DNA of 64,000 nt from Croceimicrobium sp965279135 (GTDB lineage Bacteria; Bacteroidota; Bacteroidia; Flavobacteriales; Schleiferiaceae), in the NCBI GenBank assembly GCA_965279135.1, contig OZ257133.1, forward strand, positions 496,001 through 560,000, read 5' to 3'. The translations under genes and the position numbers were made by a program. The notes below the pieces were generated by a model. It saw only the letters and a list, made by a program, of their open reading frames with translations. It was not told the origin of the DNA and ran no database searches. Below, one piece after another: positions 15,804-23,602 of the stretch (its first letter is position 1; each line of letters begins with the position of its first letter).

Positions 15804-16901
15804 ATGTTAAGATTGATTAGAACTCCTAAAGGGGCAGTGAGTGTGCTCTTTAAAAATGGAAGTATTGAAGAAGTGTGGACCAATAGCACTCGCTGGTTAT
15901 GGACTACAGGAAGTATCAGCCAATTCCTGATGGGAAGTAGGGTAGATTTACCCAGAGGGGTAGAGCTCGAAGCGAACAAAGAGGCAATTAAAGACTTTGC
16001 TGAGATCATCGAGTTGAAGCAAGGAGAGATTGCGGTGCATCTGCGAAACGGGGTCTTTTACAATGTATTGATTCCCGGAGTTTACGCCTTCTGGCGGGGA
16101 GTTCGAGACAATGAATTCCTAAAGCTGGACACCACTGAACTTGAGCTGCCCGAGAACCTCAATAAAGTTTTATGGCCAGTCCTTAAAACCAAGGGTTTCC
16201 TGCGCAGGTTTAAAGTAGCCCAAGGCGAAGAAGGATTGCTATTGCGGAACGGTGAATTGCTTCGCCATTTGAATCCCGGTGAGTACTTCTTCTGGAATAA
16301 CCAGGAAGACCTACAAGTGCTGAGTGCAAGTATGAAGCGTCAAACACTGGAATTGAACGGCCAAGAAATGCTTAGTCGTGATAAGGCGACCTTAAGAATT
16401 AACCTCTTGGCTGAGATGAAAGTGGTGAACCTTGAACAAGCACTAATGCAAAACAAAGAGTTCAGCAAACAAGCTTACTTATTGTTGTCAATGGCCCTTA
16501 GAAGCTTTGTTGCTCGCTTAAGTCTGGATGAACTTCTAGGTGGAAAAGAGCAATTGGCAGAAAGTGTCGCCGAGACCAGTAAAGCATCTTTCGCTGAACT
16601 TGGACTTGAACTCATTAGCGTCGGAATTCGAGACATTATCCTACCCGGTGAAATGCGGGAAATTATGAATCAAGTGTTGATTGCCGAAAAGAAGGCGCAA
16701 GCCAACTTGGTTACCCGCAGGGAGGAAACCGCCTCAACCCGAAGCTTGATGAACACGGCTAAATTGATGGAAAACAACCCCATGCTCTGGAAATTGAAAG
16801 AGATGGAGTACCTGGAAAAGGTAGTAGAGAAAGTGGGCACCATTAACATTTCCGGTGGAGAGCTGGGAGAGAAATTACGTCAGATTTTCTCTTCTGCTTA
16901 G
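15804..16901 (+). CDS. Slipin (SPFH/band-7) family protein
   Basis: 365 aa. The SPFH/band-7 domain spans roughly residues 130-300 (VAQGEEGLLLRNGELLRHLNPGE, then RINLLAEMKVVNLEQAL, RSFVARLSLDELL and GLELISVGIRDIILP), followed by the helical IAEKKAQANLVTRREETASTRSL typical of slipins. Unusually there is no N-terminal membrane hairpin; instead about 120 residues contain a second, degenerate copy of the GEIAVHLRNGVFYNVLIPGVYAFW pattern. It is therefore probably soluble or peripheral. ATG 15804 is the first in frame after the structured RNA. From memory, slipins of this soluble type recur near RtcB RNA-ligase genes; none is in this window. Confidence 0.88.
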   Translation: MLRLIRTPKGAVSVLFKNGSIEEVWTNSTRWLWTTGSISQFLMGSRVDLPRGVELEANKEAIKDFAEIIELKQGEIAVHLRNGVFYNVLIPGVYAFWRGVRDNEFLKLDTTELELPENLNKVLWPVLKTKGFLRRFKVAQGEEGLLLRNGELLRHLNPGEYFFWNNQEDLQVLSASMKRQTLELNGQEMLSRDKATLRINLLAEMKVVNLEQALMQNKEFSKQAYLLLSMALRSFVARLSLDELLGGKEQLAESVAETSKASFAELGLELISVGIRDIILPGEMREIMNQVLIAEKKAQANLVTRREETASTRSLMNTAKLMENNPMLWKLKEMEYLEKVVEKVGTINISGGELGEKLRQIFSSA

Positions 16902-16905
16902 CGCG

Positions 16906-16953
16906 AGAATCCTGATCCTTTATCTAAGATGAAGGTATCGGGATTCTTTTTTT
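16906..16953 (+). terminator. Intrinsic terminator after the slipin gene
   Basis: An 11-bp stem AGAATCCTGAT/ATCGGGATTCT (one G-U pair) with a 20-nt loop and seven Ts. It starts 5 nt after the slipin stop codon and ends the TPR-RNA-slipin unit before the arsenic operon. Confidence 0.85.
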
Positions 16954-17003
16954 AAAGCCTGTCTTTATCGTAATATTGCAAAATAACTGTAAAGCCATTT
17001 TTC

Positions 17004-17333
17004 ATGGGAGTTACACGAAATGATCTCTTTAGTGAGGAGCAGAATGAATTGGCGCTTTTGGCCAAGGTTTTAGGTCATCCTGCGCGAATTGCAATCCTTC
17101 AATATTTGCTAAAGGCCCAGGCCTGTATCAATGGGGACCTGGTGAAGGAATTGGGTCTGGCTCAGGCCACGATTAGTCAGCATCTTAGAGAGTTGAAGTC
17201 AGTAGGTATCATTCAGGGTACAATCGAAGGAACCTCAGTTTGCTATTGCATAAACCCCGAGCGTTGGTCGGAAATCGACGCACGATTCAAATCCCTATTC
17301 GCTTCCTTTTCCAATCAGGATCATTGCTGTTAA
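17004..17333 (+). CDS. arsR: ArsR-family metalloregulator
   Basis: 109 aa winged-helix repressor: LGHPARIAILQYLL, recognition helix region QATISQHLRELKSVGIIQGTIEG, wing and C-terminal helix. Candidate As(III) ligands are Cys in AQACING, CYC in the wing (SVCYCIN) and a terminal CC pair. It is first gene of an arsenic operon and presumably represses it until arsenite binds. The next gene starts 1 nt after its stop. Its own operator is not obvious, although the AT-rich stretch at about 16968-16990 is where it should be. Confidence 0.9.
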   Translation: MGVTRNDLFSEEQNELALLAKVLGHPARIAILQYLLKAQACINGDLVKELGLAQATISQHLRELKSVGIIQGTIEGTSVCYCINPERWSEIDARFKSLFASFSNQDHCC

Positions 17334-17334
17334 A

Positions 17335-17937
17335 ATGATATACCCCAAACTTCAATCCTACATCGAGCAGATAGATACGAATTCCATTTCGGAAGAGCGC
17401 AAAACGGTCTTGCAAGCCCTAATTGAATATTCTAAAACTGCTGAGCCATTAAGGCTGAATTTCATTTGTACGCATAATTCCCGACGATCTCAGTTTGCTC
17501 AGGTTTGGGCGATGGTAGCGGCCCATTATTTCGGGCTAGATCTCGAAAGCTACTCCGGTGGTGTAGAGGTTACCGCTTGTAATCAAAGGACAGTAGAGGC
17601 CCTGGAGCGGGCGGGATTTTCCGTTTCCGGCGATCGCAACCTTCCGAATCCCCACTATCAAATTGCCTTTGGTGATGGCTTACCCTCGATCAAGGCTTTT
17701 TCTAAACTTTACGATGATCCTGTAAATCCCAAAAGCGATTTTGCAGCGGTAATGACTTGCTCTGATGCGGATGAAAATTGCCCCTTCATTCCCGGAACCA
17801 AAGCGCGCATTGCCTTGAATTATAAAGACCCCAAAGCATTTGATGATACGGATTTAGAAGGAAGTGCCTATGATGAGCGCTGCCTGCAGATCGCGACCGA
17901 AATGTTCTACCTATTTCAATCGCTGAAGAATGGCTAA
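17335..17937 (+). CDS. arsC: Low-molecular-weight phosphatase-type arsenate reductase
   Basis: 200 aa with the LMW-PTP fold. The phosphate loop CTHNSRRSQ (CX5R, Cys at about residue 44) lies near the N-terminus, as in ArsC of the LMW-PTP class. A second Cys pair in MTCSDADENCPF (about residues 140-149) could act in the disulfide relay. It is somewhat longer than the 130-aa Gram-positive ArsC, as is common in Bacteroidota. It lies between arsR and ACR3 with a 1-nt gap before and 8-bp overlap after, so reduction of arsenate to arsenite for export is the likely role; a plain protein phosphatase is less likely. Confidence 0.85.
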   Translation: MIYPKLQSYIEQIDTNSISEERKTVLQALIEYSKTAEPLRLNFICTHNSRRSQFAQVWAMVAAHYFGLDLESYSGGVEVTACNQRTVEALERAGFSVSGDRNLPNPHYQIAFGDGLPSIKAFSKLYDDPVNPKSDFAAVMTCSDADENCPFIPGTKARIALNYKDPKAFDDTDLEGSAYDERCLQIATEMFYLFQSLKNG

Positions 17938-18976
17938 AAAGCGTTTATCATTTTTAGATCGTTACCTCACTTTGTGGATTTTTATTGCCATGCTTCTTGG
18001 GGTCGGCTTAGGAAATCTTTCTCCTGAATTTGCAGGCCTGATTGAAAAGTCTGGAAGCGGTAGCACTAACATTCCATTGGCTATTGGTTTAATCCTAATG
18101 ATGTATCCGCCCCTGGCCAAAGTCAATTATCGTCTCCTGCCCAAGGTATTTAAGAACATCCGGGTTTTAAGCATTTCCTTAATTCTTAACTGGATTATTG
18201 GACCGGTATTGATGTTTGTATTAGCCCTGATTTTCCTCCATGATTATCCGGAATATATGACGGGCTTAATCTTAATCGGACTGGCTCGATGTATTGCTAT
18301 GGTTTTAGTTTGGAACGACCTGGCTGAAGGCTCTGCAGAGTATGGGGCGGGTCTGGTTGCCCTAAATAGTATTTTTCAGGTTTTCGCTTACAGCTTTTAC
18401 GCCTGGATATTTATCACTCAACTTCCACCTCTTCTAGGTTATGAAGGAGCGGTAGTAGATATATCCATCGGATTGATCGCCAAGAGTGTTGCCATTTATC
18501 TAGGTATCCCTTTTGTGATGGGAATTCTTAGTAGGGTTATTTTGGTTCCTCTAAAAGGCGAAGATTGGTATACGGAACAATTTCTACCTAGAATTTCGCC
18601 CATCACGCTCGTCGCTTTGTTGCTCACCATCGTGTTGATGTTTAGCTTGAAAGGGGAGTTGATCGTTCAATTACCCGGCGATGTCCTTCTCATAGCTGTT
18701 CCACTTTTAATCTACTTTGCTTTGATGTTTGTCTTAGGATTCTTCTTTAGCAAATGGATGGGCGCCGACTATGATCAAAACGCTGCAATTTCCTTTACGG
18801 CGGCCGGCAATAATTTTGAGCTTGCTATTGCCGTAGCCATTGCCGTCTTTGGTTTAAATTCTGGTCAGGCTTTTACGGGGGTAATTGGACCGTTGGTTGA
18901 AGTTCCGGCATTGATTCTTCTGGTTCGGGTAGCTTTCTATTTTCGAGATAGGTTTTACTCCCGATCATCCTCATAA
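17930..18976 (+). CDS. acr3: Arsenite efflux permease ACR3
   Basis: 348 aa with about ten transmembrane segments. The ACR3 signature ARCIAMVLVWNDLA in the fourth segment contains the conserved Cys needed for arsenite transport, and GPLVEVPALILLV near the end contains the conserved Glu. It exports As(III) from the cytoplasm. It overlaps arsC by 8 bp and is the last gene of the operon. Confidence 0.95.
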   Translation: MAKKRLSFLDRYLTLWIFIAMLLGVGLGNLSPEFAGLIEKSGSGSTNIPLAIGLILMMYPPLAKVNYRLLPKVFKNIRVLSISLILNWIIGPVLMFVLALIFLHDYPEYMTGLILIGLARCIAMVLVWNDLAEGSAEYGAGLVALNSIFQVFAYSFYAWIFITQLPPLLGYEGAVVDISIGLIAKSVAIYLGIPFVMGILSRVILVPLKGEDWYTEQFLPRISPITLVALLLTIVLMFSLKGELIVQLPGDVLLIAVPLLIYFALMFVLGFFFSKWMGADYDQNAAISFTAAGNNFELAIAVAIAVFGLNSGQAFTGVIGPLVEVPALILLVRVAFYFRDRFYSRSSS

Positions 18977-18984
18977 CAATAGCT

Positions 18985-19020
18985 TTATAATTATAATGCT
19001 TGCATTGCAATTATAATTGA
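18985..19020. promoter_or_regulatory. Repeated AATTATAAT motif before the histidine kinase gene
   Basis: Two direct copies of AATTATAAT (18989-18997 and 19009-19017) are spaced 20 bp apart, about two helical turns, with AATGC-TT-GCATT between them. This is the only structured stretch in the 96-bp gap and could bind a dimeric regulator. Weak evidence. Confidence 0.25.
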
Positions 19021-19072
19021 ACTACCTTGACTGGAGTCAGCTTTGCTGCAACAGGGAAGAAACTTTACTCAA

Positions 19073-20605
19073 ATGGAAGGGAACATCGATGCCGTTAACC
19101 GAGATGATGTATTTGCATTAATCGGTAACCTGGCTGATCTTGGATTGTGGAGATATCATGTGGGGGATGATTATCTACATTGGGAGGATCAACTATTTAA
19201 ATTGTATGGCGTGAACAAGGCCGATTTTTCGAATTCGTTCGAGGATTGGCGTTCCACAGTACATCCGGAAGACCTGGAAGGGGCCGAGTCGGCATTTCTG
19301 GAATCGGTTAAATCCGACGGAGAATTCGTTTATACCTTTCGGATTCGGAGAAAGGATGATGGGCAAATCCGCTATATAAAAGCAAATGCCAGAGTTTCAT
19401 CTTATGATCAGAATGGCCAACCCATCTACATAGGGGTTAACCAGGATGTTACCGAATACTTTGAGATAAAATCCGAAAGGGAAGAGATTTTAAAAATCCT
19501 CAGTGATTCTCAAACCACCGCTCGGATAGGCAGTTGGCAATATTTCCCGAAGACCAATGTCTCAATAATGGATGGCGTTACTAAGAGTATCTATGGTATT
19601 CCTGCAGAAGTGGAGGTACATGCTTCAGAGGGTATCCTCTACTATAAGGAGGGCAGATCCAGAGATACCATAATCCAGGCTTTTGATAAACTATTAAAGG
19701 AGCACAAGTCCTATGATTTAGAGCTGGAATTAATTCGTACTGATGGTTCCGAAATATGGGTTCGGACCATAGGTAAGGTAATGCTTGATGAGCAGGGGGA
19801 GGTCCTTAAAGCTTATGGTGTATTTCAGGATATCACCGAGCATAAGAAACGCGAATTGGAGCTTTCCGAAGCTAATCGGATTCTACAGAATCTTACAGAT
19901 AAGTTAACTGAGCAGAATCGCAGTTTAAACGATTTCGCTCATATCAGTTCCCATAACCTTCGCGCTCCGGTTGCCAATCTCATGATGTTGAATGAACTCT
20001 ATGCCGAGTCCGAAGATCTCCAGTTTAGGGAAGAGATTTTTGAGATGGTCTTGAGTTCCACCAAAGACCTCAAGAGCACCTTGGATCACCTCTTAGATTC
20101 TCTGGTTATTCAAAGCAAAGCAGGCTTGGATATGAAGGATTGCAGTTTGAGTGATGCGCTTGATCTGGTGGACAGTAGTTTATCCGAAATCGTAAAACAT
20201 ACCGAGGCGAAAATTGAGAGAGAGATTGAGGTTGACACGCTACATGCTCAACCGGTTTACCTGGATAGTATTCTCCTCAACCTGATTAATAATGCGATTA
20301 AGTACAAACATCCGGATCGCAAACCGGAGATTTTAGTTCGCTCCTATATGGATGGACCCAGACCTTGTATTGAAGTGAAGGTCAATGGACTGGGGATTGA
20401 CCTGGAGAAACACGGCGGGAAGGTATTTGGATTACACAAGACCTTTCACAAAAACTCTGATGCGAAAGGAGTGGGTCTATTTATGGTAAAAGCGCAAATG
20501 GAAGCAATGGGCGGAGAGGTTTCGCTGAAAAGTGAACCCAATAGTGGGAGCACCTTTAAGATGACTTTCAAATCAATTGAAGCGGGAAGGGATGGCAGTT
20601 TATAA
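19073..20605 (+). CDS. PAS-domain sensor histidine kinase
   Basis: 510 aa and soluble. Two PAS/PAC domains (about residues 15-135 and 150-265; both end with the PAC pattern YIGVNQDVTE or AYGVFQDITE) precede an H-box SSHNLRAPVANL with His near residue 293, the N-box NLINNAIKYK and the G2 box GVGLFMVK. The G1 box reads VNGLGID where DNGLGID is expected: the Asp that contacts adenine is Val here, so ATP binding may be impaired. ATG 19073 is preferred to TTG 19043. It overlaps the response regulator by 14 bp. Confidence 0.88.
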   Translation: MEGNIDAVNRDDVFALIGNLADLGLWRYHVGDDYLHWEDQLFKLYGVNKADFSNSFEDWRSTVHPEDLEGAESAFLESVKSDGEFVYTFRIRRKDDGQIRYIKANARVSSYDQNGQPIYIGVNQDVTEYFEIKSEREEILKILSDSQTTARIGSWQYFPKTNVSIMDGVTKSIYGIPAEVEVHASEGILYYKEGRSRDTIIQAFDKLLKEHKSYDLELELIRTDGSEIWVRTIGKVMLDEQGEVLKAYGVFQDITEHKKRELELSEANRILQNLTDKLTEQNRSLNDFAHISSHNLRAPVANLMMLNELYAESEDLQFREEIFEMVLSSTKDLKSTLDHLLDSLVIQSKAGLDMKDCSLSDALDLVDSSLSEIVKHTEAKIEREIEVDTLHAQPVYLDSILLNLINNAIKYKHPDRKPEILVRSYMDGPRPCIEVKVNGLGIDLEKHGGKVFGLHKTFHKNSDAKGVGLFMVKAQMEAMGGEVSLKSEPNSGSTFKMTFKSIEAGRDGSL

Positions 20606-20996
20606 TATCTATGTGATCGATGATGATCCGATCTATCAGTTTTCCTTTAAAAGTCTACTGGGGCTTTTAAATCAAAGCTTTAACGTCCAGCAATTCCACA
20701 ATGGGGAAGAGGCAATTGAAGCACTTAAGGAATGTGATAAGTCCAAAATCTGTTTTCCAGACTTCATTTTTTTGGATTTAAACATGCCGGTTATGGATGG
20801 TTGGAATTTCCTGGATGAGTTCCGAGAGCATTTTAGTGAATCAAATAATCTGCCCCGAATCTATATAGTATCCAGTTCCCTCCATCATGAGGATTTGTTG
20901 CGTTCCGAGGCCTATCCCATTGTGCAAGAGTATCTGGTAAAGCCTATTTCACGCATTAAGCTTTCCCGACTTTTTGAACCAGCAGAAATAGATTAG
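20592..20996 (+). CDS. Single-domain response regulator (CheY/Rcp1-like)
   Basis: 134 aa, receiver domain only. Acidic pocket VIDDD near the N-terminus, phospho-acceptor Asp at residue 62 in FLDLNMPVMDGW, Ser/Thr in IVSSS and the conserved Lys in YLVKPIS. There is no output domain, so it would act by protein contact or phosphotransfer. Start at ATG 20592 is chosen over 20577 because the MAVYNIYVIDDD start fits the first beta strand. Its start lies inside the end of the kinase gene, so the two are translationally coupled partners. Confidence 0.9.
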   Translation: MAVYNIYVIDDDPIYQFSFKSLLGLLNQSFNVQQFHNGEEAIEALKECDKSKICFPDFIFLDLNMPVMDGWNFLDEFREHFSESNNLPRIYIVSSSLHHEDLLRSEAYPIVQEYLVKPISRIKLSRLFEPAEID

Positions 20997-21054
20997 TAGA
21001 ATTTGACTTATGGTTTAGATTACCTTAAGTATATTGTGAGCATAATTCCTGATT

Positions 21055-22656
21055 ATGCGTATTTCAATATTCTTCCTTTTTCTTTCGATTGGTTTAAATG
21101 CTCAAAGCCTTCAAGATGACTTTGAAGGTAATGGCAATATCAATACCTGGTTTGGCGATGATTGCAATATTGATATTGCTAAGGCGAACCCATTTTCACA
21201 AAGCATTAATACTTCATCTACCGTATTGGAATACCACGATATTGGTGGTCAGTATGCCAATGTACGTTTTGATGCTTCGAGCAATTTAAACCTGCCGAGC
21301 CATTCTGTTTTTCAGATTAAGGTCTATGTTCCCTCTTCTGGATTAACCGGAAACCAGAACAATCAGATATCCTGTAAACTGCAAGATGGTACTCAAGGCA
21401 GTCCCTGGCAAACGCAGTGTGAGATTATCAAATCCGTTCAATTGGATCAATGGCAAACCATCACTTTCGATTTTGCAAATGATCCATATATCAACTTGGA
21501 TCCAACTTCTCTGGCACCAACCCAGCGAACCGATTTTAATCGGGTGCTGTTTCAGTTAAACGGAGAGAACAATACGGACCAAGTTTTGGCCTACCTGGAT
21601 GATTTCATCTATCTCGATACCAGCTTTTCTCCACCGGCCCCGGTATTTACTCAATTGCTTTGGTCAGATGAGTTTAATGGCAGTGGGATGATTGATACAT
21701 CCAAATGGTTCCATCAAACTCAATTACCCAACGGGAATTCCTGGTACAATGGCGAAATCCAGCATTATACGGATCGAGCTGCTAATAGCTCCCAGAGTAA
21801 TGGCAGCTTAAAGCTTATTGCCAAAAAGGAAACCTTTACCGATCAGGGCGTAACCAAGAATTATACTTCGGCACGATTAAATTCGAAAATTGCTTTCACC
21901 TACGGTCGAGTTGAGATTCGGGCTAAGATGCCGACAGGTGTAGGCACCTGGCCAGCGATGTGGATGTTGGGCAAGAACATCGACGAACCCGGAGCCTACT
22001 GGCAGCAACAGGGATTTGGAACCACCCCCTGGCCCGCTTGTGGCGAGATTGATATCATGGAGCATTGGGGCACCAATCAGGACTATATACAAAGTGCTAT
22101 GCATACCCCATCGAGTTTTGGAGGGACGGTCAATAAAGGTGGTCGCCTCATCCCAGGAGTTTCCGACAACTTCCATGTTTATGCTTTCGAGTGGTATCCC
22201 GATCGGATGGTTTTTTCGGTGGATAGTATTGTCCACTATATTTATCAGCCCAGTGTCCGCGACGCCAGCACCTGGCCCTTTGATGATCCCCAATACCTAT
22301 TGCTCAATATCGCCATCGAGCCAGGCATAGACCCTAATTGGCAAGAAGATACTTTAGAGATCGACTATTTGCGAATCTATACTGCTCCCAATATTGGCAA
22401 TACAGAGTTCCAACCCGAAAGCGAATGGTCTATCTATCCCAATCCGGTTAAGGACCAAATCCATTTGTCAATACCTGATGCTTACACCTCACCTTTAACG
22501 GTCGAGATCTATAATGTCAATGGAAAGCTCGTTCGCCAAGAGATTCTCGAGGATTCAACCATTATTCAAAATCTTGCTGATCTGGATTCGGGTGTTTATC
22601 TGTTACGGGTGGTTTCAGATCAGGGGCTTGTAATCAGGAGGTTTTTGAAGGGCTAG
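21055..22656 (+). CDS. Secreted GH16 endo-beta-glucanase (laminarinase type), T9SS
   Basis: 533 aa. A signal peptide (1-16) is followed by a beta-sandwich, CBM-like region (about 20-185), then a GH16 catalytic domain (about 195-440) with WFHQTQ...NGEIQHYTDR, TYGRVEIRAKMP and the catalytic motif GEIDIMEH (about residue 329; two Glu flank an Asp). A T9SS sorting domain follows (IYPNPVKDQIHL, ending GVYLLRVVSDQG). The extended E-[ILV]-D-[IVAF]-[VILMF]-x-E form is that of laminarinase-like GH16 enzymes acting on beta-1,3-glucan. It is secreted to the surface. No SusCD pair or other glycosidase is nearby. Confidence 0.92.
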   Translation: MRISIFFLFLSIGLNAQSLQDDFEGNGNINTWFGDDCNIDIAKANPFSQSINTSSTVLEYHDIGGQYANVRFDASSNLNLPSHSVFQIKVYVPSSGLTGNQNNQISCKLQDGTQGSPWQTQCEIIKSVQLDQWQTITFDFANDPYINLDPTSLAPTQRTDFNRVLFQLNGENNTDQVLAYLDDFIYLDTSFSPPAPVFTQLLWSDEFNGSGMIDTSKWFHQTQLPNGNSWYNGEIQHYTDRAANSSQSNGSLKLIAKKETFTDQGVTKNYTSARLNSKIAFTYGRVEIRAKMPTGVGTWPAMWMLGKNIDEPGAYWQQQGFGTTPWPACGEIDIMEHWGTNQDYIQSAMHTPSSFGGTVNKGGRLIPGVSDNFHVYAFEWYPDRMVFSVDSIVHYIYQPSVRDASTWPFDDPQYLLLNIAIEPGIDPNWQEDTLEIDYLRIYTAPNIGNTEFQPESEWSIYPNPVKDQIHLSIPDAYTSPLTVEIYNVNGKLVRQEILEDSTIIQNLADLDSGVYLLRVVSDQGLVIRRFLKG

Positions 22657-22758
22657 GGAGGTTTTTCTTTGATGATTGCTCTTGTCACTCTCCCGAAATG
22701 GAAAGGGTGTGGAGGAAGCGGTTTTGGAGGAGGATATCTATATATCCTTTTAAAATGT

Positions 22759-23064
22759 TCAGCTATGAATCTTTTGATGGCACGGTACACAAACTGACTC
22801 TAGCCAATCAATGGGTTCTTTTCCGATGTTGATCTTCGCATATCGTTTGTGATGCACTTGGGTGGCTCTTGCTCCGCAGTGTACACATTTCCAGTTGTCT
22901 CTTCGAAGCACCACATATCTTTTTCTTTTCCAGGCATCACTTTTCAAGTAAACATTTCGGTAATAGTCTCGCCTCTTTTTTCTTTTGTATTCAAACCGCA
23001 GTCGTTTGATATAATACCAAAGGCCAGTGATTGAAAGTATTACTATTACTGGAAGCCAATTCAT
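22759..23064 (-). CDS. Membrane-anchored HNH endonuclease
   Basis: 101 aa. Residues 3-18 are a hydrophobic helix, followed by a strongly basic stretch (KRLRFEYKRKKRRDYYR) and an HNH domain: paired Cys CVHCG, the HHKRYA motif and CVPCHQKIH. The two CxxC pairs would bind structural zinc and the first His of HH is catalytic. The positive residues after the helix predict that the nuclease faces the cytoplasm while tethered to the inner membrane. Stand-alone gene at the edge of an AT-rich accessory region. Confidence 0.78.
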   Translation of the reverse strand: MNWLPVIVILSITGLWYYIKRLRFEYKRKKRRDYYRNVYLKSDAWKRKRYVVLRRDNWKCVHCGARATQVHHKRYAKINIGKEPIDWLESVCVPCHQKIHS

Positions 23065-23602
23065 TGGATTCTATGGTTAGAATGAAAAGTAAGTTAGGCC
23101 ACATTGTAGTCTTTTAAGCTAATCTTGCCTACTAAATCAGGTATTCTACTGTGGTCTTCCGAAATCCGTTGGTAATTAATGTGTTATTAATGGTCATTAC
23201 AAGCTTTATTTTGCTGGGGAAAGGTATTGGAACAATTTTTAATCCAATTGTTTTCTCCATTGAGTAGATTTCTGAAAAGCTGTCTAAGCTACCGTATGGA
23301 TCTTCTTAGTTTTAACATTATTGTTTTTAAAACAAAGCCAAAATCCTTTTTGGTACTCAAACTCCTTTGCCTTCTCAAATAATGACATTTCTTTAATGAT
23401 AGTTCATTAGTCATAATAATAAACAAAGCCATGGCTGAATTTATATCCTTCACTGCTTAAGCCTTCTTCAATAGCTTTAATGAAGAAAGGGTTCATTTTT
23501 AGCCTATTTTAGGTGAATAACCATTGGAAGAACCTACTAGGTAGTTACATAAAGTCATTCTTTGAATAGCAATAGAGTTAGTCATTTTTTATTTAGCCTG
23601 AA
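23065..23602 (-). other. Gene-poor stretch with three tandem mini-ORFs
   Basis: No normal gene in 538 bp. On the minus strand, 17 nt after the Mrr-type gene stop, three very short ORFs run head to tail: 23499-23585 (28 aa), 23407-23496 (29 aa, MNPFFIKAIEEGLSSEGYKF...) and 23284-23388 (34 aa, MSLFEKAKEFEYQKGFWLCF...). The second and third share a frame and are separated only by two adjacent stops and six further codons. Their composition looks protein-like, so this may be a decaying gene or a set of microproteins. No homology is recognised. Confidence 0.3.

Noticed and set aside
15440..16009. 189-aa minus-strand ORF
   Set aside because: It overlaps the tRNA-like units and the start of the slipin gene antisense; composition is not protein-like and no domain is seen.
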